DNA of 64,000 bases from Ovoidimarina sp963698645 (GCA_963698645.1 CAVORP010000003.1:1-64000), one strand, 5' to 3'; shown: positions 9,952 to 19,271, counted from the stretch's first letter. Program-made: numbers and translations. Notes: generated by a model not told the origin, from the letters alone.

Positions 9952-10265
9952 TGCCCCGATAGGGTGGTCGGGATTAATCGTTAGTGCATCGTCAGCCTCT
10001 GGTCCATCGGGACGATGCTTTTCGGCGCTGGTGGTCGGTACCCCGAGCGCTATGCGGCCTGACCGTATTATCGTGATTGTCGTGGAACTGCGTCACGCCG
10101 ATCGAGCGCACCGCCTCGGCCACCGACCGGCCCTGTGACACCAACACGTCGACCTGACGCAGCTTCGCAACAATCTCTTCCGGCTTATGCTTCTTCTGGG
10201 GCATTCCTTGATCCTCCATTTGGCTCGAAAGCCTTACTTCAGGGAGGACCACTTTTCAGGGGGCA
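9952..10265 (-). mobile_element. Internally deleted IS3-type element (MITE-like) with 4-bp target duplication
   Basis: This 314-bp element has both terminal inverted repeats: TGCCCCGATAGGGTGGTC on the plus strand at 9952 and TGCCCCCTGAAAAGTGGTCC on the minus strand from 10265. It is flanked on both sides by GGCC (9948-9951 and 10266-10269), the 4-bp duplication expected of several IS3 subgroups. Inside, the first about 39 codons of orfA are joined directly to the last about 30 codons of orfB, so everything needed for transposition has been deleted. Intact ends and a target duplication suggest it moved as a unit in trans. Confidence 0.82.
9992..10204 (-). pseudogene. IS3-family orfA/orfB remnant fusion
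   Basis: From ATG 10204 the protein starts MPQKKHKPEEIVAKLRQ, the helix-turn-helix N-terminus of an IS3-family OrfA. After about 39 residues it switches to a shifted version of the OrfB C-terminus (NTVRPHSA). This is the coding scar of the internal deletion and cannot encode a working transposase. Confidence 0.75.
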
Positions 10266-11038
10266 GGCCAGCGCAGCATCGCTCGACGCAGCGCAAGGTG
10301 CCCATCGGCCTGCCGGACGAAGAACGTCTGACCGAGGACATCATCGCACTGACAGAAGAGTTCGGACGCTATGGATACCGCATGATCACCGGAATGCTGA
10401 ACAACAGCGGCTGGCATGTGAACCATAAAAGGGTCGAACGGATCTGGCGGCGGGAGGGGCTGAAAGTCCCGCAAAAACAACCCAAGAAGGGTCGGCTCTG
10501 GCTGAATGATGGGTCGTGCGTCCGGCTGCGGCCAGAGCGCCCGAACCAAGTCTGGTCCTATGATTTTGTTCAGGACCGGACGCATGACAGGCGGATCTTC
10601 CGCACCCTGAACATCATCGACGAGTTCACGAAGGAGGCCCTCGCGATCCGCGTGAAACGAAAGCTTAATTCTGTCAAGGTGGTCGATGCACTGACTGACT
10701 TGTTCATCATGCGCGGCCCACCTGAGTTCATAAGGTCCGACAATGGCGCAGAATTTATCGCCAAGAAGGTGCGGGGATGGATCGGAGCCGTGGGCGCGAA
10801 AACCGCCTTCATCGCGCCTGGTTCACCTTGGGAAAACGGCTATTGCGAGAGCTTCAATGCCCGGTTCCGGGACGAACTTTTGAACGGTGAGGTCTTCTAC
10901 TCGCTGCGCGAGGCCCAAATCCTGATCGAGAGGTGGCGTCGTCACTACAACACTGTCAGACCGCACAGCGCTCTGGGATACCGTCCGCCAGCGCCCAAAA
11001 GCATCGTCCCGATAGACCGGAGGCCGACCATGCACTAA
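10187..11038 (+). pseudogene. IS3-family transposase OrfB, 5'-truncated
   Basis: From about base 10266 the frame encodes an IS3-family DDE integrase-core protein, with the catalytic region visible: YDFVQDRTHD (first Asp), RSDNGAEF (second Asp) and SPWENGYCESF (Glu). It ends VRPHSALGYRPP just before the right inverted repeat. The part before 10266 is read-through from the abutting deleted element and not native sequence. The N-terminal portion of OrfB and all of OrfA are missing, so the copy should be inactive. Confidence 0.85.
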
Positions 11039-11067
11039 CATTTACACCGGACCACTCGGTGGGGGCA
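10266..11067 (+). mobile_element. Truncated IS3-family insertion sequence with right inverted repeat
   Basis: Contains the 3' three quarters of orfB and ends at 11067 with an inverted repeat that reads TGCCCCCACCGAGTGGTCC on the minus strand, the same family of ends as the adjacent deleted element. Its own left end is absent. The two elements are head to head. Either the deleted copy inserted into this IS and later rearrangement removed the rest, or the pair arose by an inversion-deletion. Confidence 0.75.
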
Positions 11068-11270
11068 GACCAGAATGCTGCGCGAAACACGAAGGTCTGC
11101 TCTGGGACTCGGAGTTGCCTTCCGCGCTGCAGCGATAAACCCAGGACCGCGCTCGTCGGAATGTCCGCTTCGACCGATGGCGCATTCTTGGTTCGCACTT
11201 GCAGCGAATTCACACTTCCCGCCCTTGGTGTAGAAGATGGTGCGAGCAACGCGCACACGCCAGGGCCACC

Positions 11271-13357
11271 TCACAACCCCAGCCCCCGCTTCCGGCCGAA
11301 CGCCCAGTCCACACCTCCGCCTGACATCCCGACGCCTGCGATCTGCTGGCCGAGCCGTCGTTCCAGCGCGTCGTTCCAGGGGACGAGGCTGAAGCCCATG
11401 CCGTTGTCGATCATGGCGAAGCGGCCGCTGGGGAGTTGTGTGCTGCCGATCAGTTCGCCACCGAAGCGGTTGCCGGGTTTGACGGGGGTCCAGTCGCGGC
11501 CACGCTCCGCTGCCATGGCGCGGCCGACGCGGTCGATCTCGCGGGCTTCCAGTCTCTGGACGAGGTCGCGCGGGGCGCGGATGCGGCCTTGGCCGAGGTC
11601 TTGCGCGTCGCCGCGTTGGACGAGGACCTGCTTGCGGCGTTCGATGGCCCGTCTTCATCTCCAGCCCGAATCCAGTCTCTCGCAGAGCGGGGCTGCCCTG
11701 TCGCATCAGTTCCTTGTCGAGCCAGGTTGCGCCGTCATGGGTGACCTGCTTGTCCAGCCCGATGGGGGACAGCATCTCCAGCCGCGCACCGGGGCCATGT
11801 CCTTTCCGGTCGTGGGCCAGCCCGCGTTCGGGCAGGTCCTGCGGGACCTTCCAGTGATCTTCGCTCCAGCGTTCCACGATCCCGGCGCGGCGCAGGGCCT
11901 CGAGGCGGCGCACATGCGCGGCGACGAAGCGCTCCGGATCGGGCGTGATCTTCTCTGCCCGGGCGATCTCGATGTGCCGGGATGGGTGATAGGTGCCGTC
12001 ACTTCCGGTCGCGGCGAAGATGTTCCGGTCGGCGGCGCGGGGTTCGGTCGGCGGCGGCGCGGCGGCCACGATCATCCCGCGGCCGATGCCGTCGCAGCGG
12101 TCCGCACGCAGCTCGATCTGGTGCACACGCCCGTCCGTGCCGTCGATCACAAGCTGCACTCGGTCGCCATTGCCGTCGCCGGCGAGGTCGCGCGCCAGAA
12201 CCCGGCCGGTGATCCGTTCGCGCAGCTTGTCGCGATGGACTGCGAGTTGGGCGATACCACGCGCATCATTGAGATCGTTGCCCTCCAACGCCCGGTGCAT
12301 TGACTTGATGATGTCTTCGCGCTCGCCCAATGCGCGCAAGGTGCCTTCGGCGCGGTCGGAGATGTGCCATTCGCCGGGCCGCACTTCCGTCGCCAGACCC
12401 ATCTTCTCGAGCCGTCTTGCGCGGGCGATCAGCAGCGCGCGGTTGCGCTTCATGGTCTCCAGCGTGTCGTGATCCGGGCGCAGATCGGCGAACTCGTTGG
12501 CAGCCTCCTGTTCCGCGATCAGCATCCGGTCGAGGCGCGTGAAGCGGTCCGCCTCGACCTCCCGGCGCAGCTGGTCGGTCACTTCCAACTCGGTCTGGCG
12601 GCCCAGTTCCAGCGTCACGATCTCGCTCGCCCGTTCGCGGATGCCATGCGCGATGTAGTCGCCCGCGATGTTCAGGATCTTCCCCTGGTCGGTCACGCCG
12701 CGGACCAAAATGTGCGTGTGCGGATGCCCGGTGTTGTAGTGATCGACGGCGATCCAATCGAGCCGAGTTTGCAGGTCGGTCTCCATCTGGGCCATCAGAT
12801 CGCGGGTGGTTTGGCGCAGGTCGGAGAGGTCCACGCCCTCTTTGGCAGAGACGATGAAGCGGAACTGGTGCCGGTCCTCGCGGCCACGGTCGAGGAAGTC
12901 TCGGCCGTCGGCGGCATCCTCGGTCGCGGAATAAACTTGACCACGTTCGCCGTCGCGCGTGACGCCGTCCCGTTCGAGGTAGCGCAGATGCGCGTCCACC
13001 GCCTTGGCGCTGACGAAGGACCGCCCGCGCGCCGCGCCTCGCTGCGGGTTGAGCTTCACAATCCGCGCCTTCACGGTCACCCGCCGGGCGCGCGTCCGAC
13101 TGCCATCCGGACCGCGCGACCACGGGTTCCGGCCCTTCAATTCGGCCGCCACCTTCGCACCCCGACCGCGCGCATTGTACCGATCCGCTCGCCTTTCCCT
13201 TTCCGGCCAGATTGTTCGGATCACCGCCGGCGCGGCGCACCGCCTGGTGCACCTCGGCGAGGAAGCCCTGCGGCTTGCGGCGCACCCGCTGCGGCCTCGG
13301 CTGGTGGTCCCGGGGCTTGCCGGGGCGAATGCGGAAGTCGGTCTCGTCGCGGGTCAT
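11271..13357 (-). pseudogene. VirD2-like relaxase with DUF3363 domain, frameshifted
   Basis: Three successive minus-strand frames make up one relaxase of about 690 codons. Piece one (13357 to about 13190) begins MTRDETDFRIRPGKPRD. Piece two (about 13190-11655) carries the nicking domain, with HYNTGHPHTHILVRG as the His-rich metal motif and an upstream FSAKAVDAHLRYLERDG-like region. Piece three (about 11655-11271) completes the DUF3363 C-terminus. Such proteins nick oriT and pilot DNA in conjugative or mobilizable elements. Together with the nearby integrase it marks this region as a mobile island. No type IV secretion genes are in the window. Whether the two shifts are real is uncertain. Confidence 0.82.
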
Positions 13358-13840
13358 GGGCTGACGATCGGGGGTGCTTGGGGACGGATCAAGGGGCGTC
13401 CGGGGGTCGTCGCAGCCTGGCGTGCAAAGACAGGCTGTGGAGTAGGGTGCTTCCCGGTTGCGGCACGCCGTGGCAGTAAAGAACATTGAATTCATTGAAG
13501 AAAGTGTCGAAGCCTGCCGCATGATATTCGCACGCCGACCCCGACAGAACCCAAAAAACAATGTGCAGACAACAGCTTAGGGCCATAGGCCCGGCCAGCG
13601 AGGAACTCGCTTTATCTTGCCATCCCTTCTGTTGTCCTTCGCGGCCCTCCCAGGTGAGCATTTCTCGCTCTCCCAAAGGCCGAAACATGCAGACCCAGGC
13701 GAAGCTCGTCGACGCATGAGTCGTAATCCGGAAGTGACCGCCCAATTCAGGGCATCGACGACCTATTTCGGCCCAAGGTCGAGCAAGCATCCCGTCCGAT
13801 TTGCACGCTGCTGACAGGCCGCTTTGCGCGGCGCGTTCGC
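13358..13840. other. Non-coding gap upstream of the relaxase
   Basis: About 480 bp between the relaxase start and the small plus-strand ORF. An oriT would be expected near a relaxase gene, but I could not identify a convincing nic-type inverted repeat by eye. I see no gene I can support. Confidence 0.4.
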
Positions 13841-14179
13841 TTGCTCTGCACAAGACGCACGCGCCGCCTCATGCTGCTCGACATGGCACCGTCACGCCCA
13901 TCAGCAGCACGCACCGAACCGGCCCAGCCGGTCGATGCCGCGCGGATCGAAGCGGCCCTGATGAAGGTCGCCGTGCTGGTCACGCAGGACCCGGCCTTCG
14001 CGCCGGTCTTCGAGCGGTTGGAGGCGGAACTGGCCGCGGCCGTGAAGAAGGAGAGGCGGCTGTCGGAAGCGCAGCGCCGGGCGCGGGCGCTCCTGGCTCA
14101 GAAGGCGATGCGAGCGACAAGTTCGGCGACATGTTCCAGTGATGCGCCCTTGCCATATCGTTCCCGGTCGAGCCGGTGA
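13841..14179 (+). CDS. Small helical protein converging on the integrase
   Basis: Up to 112 residues, with in-frame ATGs at 13841, 13871 and 13883; the last (MAPSRPSAA) is the most gene-like. The middle (AALMKVAVLV, then FERLEAELAAAVKKERR) is a strongly amphipathic helix or coiled coil. The last about 27 codons lie antisense to the integrase C-terminus. Such small ORFs beside tyrosine recombinases are common in Rhodobacteraceae islands. An excisionase-like or regulatory role is a guess; no HTH is evident. Confidence 0.45.
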   Translation: MLCTRRTRRLMLLDMAPSRPSAARTEPAQPVDAARIEAALMKVAVLVTQDPAFAPVFERLEAELAAAVKKERRLSEAQRRARALLAQKAMRATSSATCSSDAPLPYRSRSSR

Positions 14180-15366
14180 CCGAAAAGGTCGCGCCTGATC
14201 CGGTCGTCGATCCCGGCGGCGAGCATGCGGTCCTCGAAGGAATGTCGCAGGGAGTAGAACGAGTGGCGCGGCGTCTCGAGCAGGCCGTTCGTGCGGAGGA
14301 ACTTGTTCACGACTGCGCTCAGGGTGGCGCGGTTGCGGTAGCGGGGGAAGCCCTCGGGGTATTGCTTGAAGGCCTCAAGCGAGACGCCGGTCAGCGGGAT
14401 CACGCGGCGGGCATAGTGCGACTTCAATTGCCGTCCCTCGGGTTCGATGGAGATGTGCGGCACGTCGCAGTCCAGCCGGATCGTGTCCGCCGTCAGCGCC
14501 GCGCCCTCGGACGGTCGGTAGCCCGTGTTGATCATCCCGAGCAGCAGGGCGCGGGCCTGGCCGTTCAACCCGTCCAGCGCACCGGGCGCGAGCAGCCGCG
14601 TCCTGATCCAGTCCTCGCTGAATGGCGGGCGCGTCTGCTTCTCGCCCTCTTTGAACGACAGCTCGCCCAGCGGCAGCACCAGTCCAAGCCGCTTCATGGT
14701 GTTCACGGTCTTCAGCACGTCGCCCAGGTGGATCAGGTCCTTGTTCGCCGAGTTCGCCGTGACCTCGCATGCCTCGATGCGGTCGAGCCAGTGCTGGCGG
14801 AAGTCCAGCATGTCGTCGCGGGTGATATTGGCGATCTCCTTGTCGCCGACGACCGCGACGAAGTTCTTCACTGCCTTCTTGCGCGGCGCCTCCCACCGGC
14901 GCAGCTGATCCTCGCTCTTGCCGAGGGTCTTCTCCTTGGCGAGGCCCCAATACAGTTCCAGTGCCTTGGTGACCGTGATGCGGGGTTCGGGGACGGTGCC
15001 GAGAAGGGCAGCGGCTTCGATGGCATCGGGTTGGTTCGCTGGAGCGGGAATGGCCTCGACGCGCTCGACGACATCTTCGACCGGCAATTTGGCCACGGCC
15101 CCCGCATCCAGATACCGAAAGCCTCTCGCCCGGGCCAGATCACGCGCGGCCTCGTATCGCACCTCGGCATCTTCACTATTCCCGGCCAGCCGCGCCTCCC
15201 AGGCCTCGATCATCTGGCTCCACGCCCGATCCGCCTTGCTGCGGGCGATGGTCTCCGAGTCGGTGTGCAGGCTGATCCAGACGGTTTCGCGCGGCTCGAT
15301 CCCCCGATACCGGCGCGGGACGCGGCGGCGGAGGTGGTAGAGACGGCCTCGTTTCGCGATGCTCAT
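14098..15366 (-). CDS. Tyrosine recombinase / integrase with DUF6538 N-terminus
   Basis: About 422 residues from ATG 15366 (SIAKRGRLYHLRRRVP), the usual start of DUF6538 integrases; the frame extends 18 codons further upstream. A core-binding helical region is followed by the catalytic domain: TGYRPSE (first Arg), a Lys-bearing hairpin (LKSHYARR), YSLRHSFEDR (His-x-x-Arg), FGHR and ERYGKG (nucleophile Tyr). All catalytic residues appear present, so it should be active. Its start lies about 150 bp from the 3' end of tRNA-Ser, the classic position for an element integrated into a tRNA gene. It is the likely integrase of the island to its left. Confidence 0.92.
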   Translation of the reverse strand: MSIAKRGRLYHLRRRVPRRYRGIEPRETVWISLHTDSETIARSKADRAWSQMIEAWEARLAGNSEDAEVRYEAARDLARARGFRYLDAGAVAKLPVEDVVERVEAIPAPANQPDAIEAAALLGTVPEPRITVTKALELYWGLAKEKTLGKSEDQLRRWEAPRKKAVKNFVAVVGDKEIANITRDDMLDFRQHWLDRIEACEVTANSANKDLIHLGDVLKTVNTMKRLGLVLPLGELSFKEGEKQTRPPFSEDWIRTRLLAPGALDGLNGQARALLLGMINTGYRPSEGAALTADTIRLDCDVPHISIEPEGRQLKSHYARRVIPLTGVSLEAFKQYPEGFPRYRNRATLSAVVNKFLRTNGLLETPRHSFYSLRHSFEDRMLAAGIDDRIRRDLFGHRLDRERYGKGASLEHVAELVARIAF

Positions 15367-15512
15367 GGCGGAGAAATCCCCCCATTTGTGCAGCAAATTG
15401 TGTAGCAAAATGTGCAGCAAATCAAGCGGACCAGAACACCGCCGTCAGCGCGAAAATGCCGAATTTCATCCCTACTATCATGCGGTTATGAGATAGCGAT
15501 CTTCAGGAAAAT

Positions 15513-15603
15513 GGCGGAGACGAAGGGATTCGAACCCTCGAGACGGTTTCCCGCCTACTCCCTTAGCAGGGGAGCGCCTTCGACCACTCGGCCACGTCTC
15601 CGC
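15513..15603 (-). tRNA. tRNA-Ser(GCT)
   Basis: 91-nt class II tRNA. The acceptor stem GCGGAGACG pairs with the 3' CGTCTCCGC, followed by discriminator C; CCA is not encoded. The anticodon loop reads CTGCTAA (anticodon GCT), there is a long variable arm, and the T-loop is GGTTCGAATCC. The 3' end faces the integrase, so this gene is the probable attachment site. I did not find a second copy of its 3' end within the window. Confidence 0.95.
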
Positions 15604-15789
15604 TGGCCGGTTTAGCGATGGCGGCATCGCGGGGCAAGGGCGAATCCGGTCTGTCTGGCGGTTGATGGCGACAGTTCACTCCATGACCGAGACATACGTG
15701 CATCGGTCGGTCGGCTGGACACTGGGGCGCTCGTTCGCAAAGTATGACGATTGTGCGGCGCGCCCTCTGGCTGCTGCATCCACCTGACG

Positions 15790-16888
15790 TCAGGTGTTGA
15801 ACAGAAAGTGCAGCACGTCGCCGTCCTTGACCACGTAACTCTTGCCCTCGGCACGCATCTTGCCGGCGTCCTTGGCGGGCTGTTCGCCGCCCAGCGACAC
15901 GTAATCGTCATAGGCAATGGTTTCGGCGCGAATGAAGCCGCGTTCGAAATCGCCGTGGATCACACCTGCGGCCTTCGGGGCCGAGGTGCCTTCGGGAATG
16001 GTCCAGGCACGTGCCTCTTTCGGACCGGCGGTGAAATAGGTCTGAAGATGCAGAAGTTCGTAGCCCGCGCGGATCATCCGGTCGAGGCCCGCTTCCTCTA
16101 GCCCCAGCTCCTCGAGGAAGGCGCCTGCTTCCTCGCGGTCGAGTTGGCTGATCTCCTCTTCGATCTTGGCGGAGATCACGACCGCGGCCGCGCCTTCGCG
16201 GGCAGCCATTTCGGCTACGCGGGCCGAATGGGCATTGCCGCTGCCCGCCTCGGCCTCGTCGACATTGCAGACGTAGAGCACGGGCTTCGAGGTCAGAAGC
16301 TGCAGGCCCTTCCACGTCTTGCGGTCCTCGTCGGAGATTTCGACGGTGCGTGCCGGTCTGCCTTCTTCCAACGCGGCCTGGGCCAGTTTGAGAAGACGTT
16401 CCTGTTCGATCGCCTCCTTGTCGCCTCCGCGGACCTTGCGGACGAGACCCTGAAGACGCTTCTCGATGCTTTCGAGATCAGCGAGCATCAGCTCGGTCTC
16501 GATCGTTGCGGCGTCCTCGATCGGATCGACGCGGCCCTCGACATGGGTTACGTCGTCGTCCTCGAAACAGCGCAGCACGTGGGCGATGGCGTCGACTTCG
16601 CGGATATTCGCAAGGAACTGATTGCCAAGCCCCTCGCCCTTCGAGGCGCCTTTCACGAGGCCCGCGATATCGACGAAGGTCATGCGCGCGGGGATCACCG
16701 ATCTTCGACTTCGCGATCTCGGCAAGCTTCGTCAGCCGGGGATCAGGGACCGAGACCTCGCCCACATTCGGCTCGATCGTGCAGAACGGAAAATTCGCGG
16801 CCTGTGCGGCGGCGGTGCGCGTCAGCGCATTGAACAAGGTCGACTTGCCCACATTGGGTAGCCCCACGATTCCGGTCTTGAACCCCAT
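15790..16888 (-). pseudogene. ychF: Redox-regulated ribosome-binding ATPase YchF, one frameshift
   Basis: The N-terminus (GLPNVGKSTLFNALT, P-loop) begins at ATG 16888; the frame breaks near 16700, where one extra base turns SKEIIPARMTF into a nonsense run. The remainder (DIAGLVKGASKGEGLGNQF switch region, coiled coil, C-terminal TGS domain ending FLFNT) continues to 15790. Repaired length is about 365 residues, the normal YchF size. It is a universal housekeeping NTPase, so the shift is almost certainly a sequence error. It marks the start of core chromosome to the right of the tRNA. Confidence 0.93.
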
Positions 16889-16990
16889 GTTCCATCCTTT
16901 CGACCAATGGCAGGGGGCATCTATCCGCCCGCCCCGTGCTGCGCAAGCCGTGCTATGCTCTGAGGCATTGCTTAACTGAAAGGGAATGCC

Positions 16991-17500
16991 ATGAAACCTT
17001 CAGCCTATCTTTTCTTCAACGGAAACTGTGCGGAAGCGATTGCCGCCTATGCCGATATATTTGCTGGCGAGATCGTCATGACGATGCCGGCCTCGGACAT
17101 GCCAGCGGAGTTCCCGGTGCCGGAGGATCGGAAGAACTGGATCATGCATGCGACGCTTCGGATCGGCGACGGTGAACTGATGGCCTCGGATGATGTGATG
17201 GGCAATTCCGCCCCCATGGCCGGATGCGCGGTGATCGTGAGCTTGCCGACGCGAGATGCGGCATATACGGCGTTCAACCGGCTGGCCGAAGGAGGCATGA
17301 TCCAGATGGCGTTCGAGCCGACATTCTGGAGTAAGGGATTTGGCACTTTGACCGACAGGTTCGGGATCAAATGGATGATCGGAACCGATGAAGCGGCCAG
17401 TACGGGCCCCGGTCCATCGCCGGTCGCGACGGTCCTCGCGGGCCTGAAAGATGAGGAACCACGCAAGCAGGATGAACATCGGATGGGTCAGCCCACCTGA
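16991..17500 (+). CDS. VOC-superfamily (PhnB/glyoxalase-like) protein
   Basis: 169 residues. The start MKPSAYLFFNGNCAEAIAAY and the alternating strands up to KWMIGTD match the PhnB-like branch of the vicinal-oxygen-chelate fold. Family members are metal-binding but mostly of unknown substrate. The last about 35 residues are not typical of the family and lie antisense to the Pmp3-like gene, so the true stop may be earlier, with a frame error in between. Confidence 0.75.
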   Translation: MKPSAYLFFNGNCAEAIAAYADIFAGEIVMTMPASDMPAEFPVPEDRKNWIMHATLRIGDGELMASDDVMGNSAPMAGCAVIVSLPTRDAAYTAFNRLAEGGMIQMAFEPTFWSKGFGTLTDRFGIKWMIGTDEAASTGPGPSPVATVLAGLKDEEPRKQDEHRMGQPT

Positions 17501-17608
17501 CAGAAACAGGGCCGGTACCCAGATGATGAAAACGATCAGGGCAACGATCGGCCTCCCGGTCAGCAGGATCGAGAGGGGTGGCAGGAGAATCGCAAGAATA
17601 TAGTTCAT
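17000..17608 (-). CDS. YqaE/Pmp3-family small membrane protein (only the first about 65 codons credible)
   Basis: The start MNYILAILLPPLSILLTGRP has the LPP-x-x-x-LLxGxP signature of the Pmp3/YqaE proteolipid family, followed by a second hydrophobic helix ending FQARED. Family members are about 50-90 residues and protect membranes under stress. Here the open frame runs on to 202 codons, almost entirely antisense to the VOC gene; that tail looks like non-coding sequence. The real gene probably ends near 17400 and a stop has been lost to an indel. Confidence 0.55.
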   Translation of the reverse strand: MNYILAILLPPLSILLTGRPIVALIVFIIWVPALFLSGGLTHPMFILLAWFLIFQAREDRRDRRWTGARTGRFIGSDHPFDPEPVGQSAKSLTPECRLERHLDHASFGQPVERRICRISRRQAHDHRASGHGGGIAHHIIRGHQFTVADPKRRMHDPVLPILRHRELRWHVRGRHRHDDLASKYIGIGGNRFRTVSVEEKIG

Positions 17609-17882
17609 GAGATTTCAGATAGGGGCAGAGTGGGGACCTCGCAATGGCCAGGGAGCGCAGGTCCCGGTCAGGGGGCTCGGCCGAAGATCGCGCATGGAAG
17701 GCGTGCGTTCGCTCAACGGCTGCGCCTGCGCGGGCCTGGACCATAAACCCGGTTATAGATCGGATCGAATTGGGTCGGTGCAACTCGGGTCCAATTACCG
17801 GCGGGGCGCTAATCACGACATAGGAGGGCAGCCGAGAGGTCGTCTCTAGGCCGCATACTTTTGAAATCAAAGGAACCCCACC

Positions 17883-18137
17883 ATGATCAGAAACATCATC
17901 CTTCCCGCCGTCCTTCTTGGTGCAATGTCCGCTGCCGCGCTGGCCAGCGGAACCGTCGAACTGACGGATGAGAATACCATGAAGGTTCGCGAAATGCTCA
18001 TGGAGCAGGGCTACGAGGTCGCCAAGGTCAAGATCGAGGATGGTCTGTACGAAGCCTATGCGCGGAAGGACGGCAAGAAATACGAAGTCTTTCTTGATGC
18101 CGATTTCGCGGTGGTCCGGACCAAACTGGACGATTGA
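17883..18137 (+). CDS. Secreted PepSY-like small protein
   Basis: 84 residues: a clean signal peptide (RNIILPAVLLGAMSAAALAS) and then one PepSY-like unit, ending in a strand pattern YEVFLDADFAVVRTKLDD. It is preceded by a purine-rich leader (AAAGGAACCCCACC). First gene of a three-gene plus-strand operon with a cytochrome b and a LuxR-type regulator. PepSY proteins paired with b-type cytochromes often sit near ferric reductases or periplasmic redox modules; the exact role here is unknown. Confidence 0.8.
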   Translation: MIRNIILPAVLLGAMSAAALASGTVELTDENTMKVREMLMEQGYEVAKVKIEDGLYEAYARKDGKKYEVFLDADFAVVRTKLDD

Positions 18138-18209
18138 TTGCGACGCGCTCATGAATGCGGCAGGCGGTCCATGGCCACCTGCCGCAGCTCGCGAAATGGA
18201 GACGACCGT

Positions 18210-18734
18210 ATGGAGAAGATCAAGGTCTGGGACCCCGTGGTGCGGCTGTTTCACTGGTCGCTCGTGCTCGCCTTCGGTGCCAACGCACTTCTCATCGATG
18301 ACGACAGCAAACTTCACGAATGGGTCGGATATGGCGTAATCGGTCTTGTCGTAATCCGGATCCTCTGGGGGTTCATCGGCCGGGGGTACGCGCGGTTTTC
18401 AAGTTTCCCGCCCAGCATTGCGGGGGCGAAGGAGCAACTGGTGGATATCGCGACGCGTCGCGATACGATCCACATCGGACATACCCCACTTGGAGCCCTG
18501 ATGATCTATAACCTGTTGCTGGCGCTCTGCGTGGTGGGGCTTTCGGGGTTTCTGATGACAACGGATATGTTCTGGGGCGTGGAATGGCCTGAGCATCTGC
18601 ACGAGTTTTCGGTCACGTGGACCGAGATTTCCGTGGTGCTTCATATTCTCGCGGTGATCTATGAAAGCCGGAGGACCGGTATCAATCTGCCGCGTGCAAT
18701 GGTCACCGGTTACAAAGATCTGCCGTTGCGTTAG
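18210..18734 (+). CDS. Cytochrome b/b6-type integral membrane protein (b561 family)
   Basis: 174 residues from ATG 18210, which has GGAG eight bases upstream. VWDPVVRLFHWSLV is the canonical first haem-binding helix. Further conserved His residues occur in LHEWVGYGVIGL and VLHILAV, and four hydrophobic helices are visible. It belongs to the Ni/Fe-hydrogenase-type b cytochrome / cytochrome b561 superfamily, which passes electrons across the inner membrane. It lies between the PepSY and LuxR genes, which points to a small membrane redox module with its own regulator. Confidence 0.88.
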   Translation: MEKIKVWDPVVRLFHWSLVLAFGANALLIDDDSKLHEWVGYGVIGLVVIRILWGFIGRGYARFSSFPPSIAGAKEQLVDIATRRDTIHIGHTPLGALMIYNLLLALCVVGLSGFLMTTDMFWGVEWPEHLHEFSVTWTEISVVLHILAVIYESRRTGINLPRAMVTGYKDLPLR

Positions 18735-18745
18735 AAACCGTTGAC

Positions 18746-19255
18746 ATGAAGGTGAGTCCCGAGACCGACACAAGAATTCCCTTCGGACTTGCGCTGCTGA
18801 TCGCTGTGCAATTCGTTTGTGTTGTGTTCTTTGTCAGCGATGTCATCGCGGATTATCGTGAGCAGGTCGCGGGCGAGGGCTTCCATCTTGGGATAGAAGC
18901 GATCGCAACGCTTTGCCTCGTTGCGGCGATCGTCGTCGAGGTTCGCTATCTCCTCAGTTTGCTGCGTCGTAAGGCGGATCTGGAGCGGAACCTGAAGATC
19001 GCAAGCGCCGCGGTGCATGAGGTGATTGAGGCCCATTTTCGGGCGTGGCGGCTTTCGCCGTCGGAAACGGATGTGGCGACGTTCCTTGTGAAGGGACTTG
19101 AGATTTCGGAGATCGCGGCAATGCGGAAATCGGCCGAAGGGACGGTCAAGGCGCATCTCAACGCAATCTACCGAAAATCCGGAACCCGGAACCGCGGTGA
19201 GTTGCTGAGCCTGATCATCGACAGCCTCTTGGCCGAAAGTGCGCAGTCATTGTGA
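18746..19255 (+). CDS. Membrane-anchored LuxR-type HTH regulator
   Basis: 169 residues. Two transmembrane helices (about 12-35 and 50-70) are followed by a short coiled coil and a GerE/LuxR HTH (about 103-165): RLSPSETDVATFLVKGLEIS, EIAAMRKSAEGTVKAHLNAIYRK. There is no receiver or autoinducer domain, so the signal probably comes through the membrane part or its partners. It follows the cytochrome gene by 11 bp; the likely target is its own operon or the redox function it encodes. Confidence 0.85.
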   Translation: MKVSPETDTRIPFGLALLIAVQFVCVVFFVSDVIADYREQVAGEGFHLGIEAIATLCLVAAIVVEVRYLLSLLRRKADLERNLKIASAAVHEVIEAHFRAWRLSPSETDVATFLVKGLEISEIAAMRKSAEGTVKAHLNAIYRKSGTRNRGELLSLIIDSLLAESAQSL

Positions 19256-19271
19256 TGAGTTGGGTCGTGCA

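Noticed and set aside
12364..13479. A plus-strand open frame over the relaxase
   Set aside because: Shadow of the relaxase gene; no recognisable domain.
13389..13853. A 154-codon minus-strand open frame upstream of the relaxase
   Set aside because: No domain, no SD, and composition unlike neighbouring genes; treated as non-coding.
14176..15405. A 409-codon plus-strand open frame
   Set aside because: Antisense to the integrase, which has all catalytic residues.
11000..15513. A second att copy of the tRNA-Ser 3' end marking the far end of the island
   Set aside because: I scanned by eye for the T-arm sequence (GGTTCGAATCC and its complement) and found only the tRNA itself; the other end is probably outside the window.
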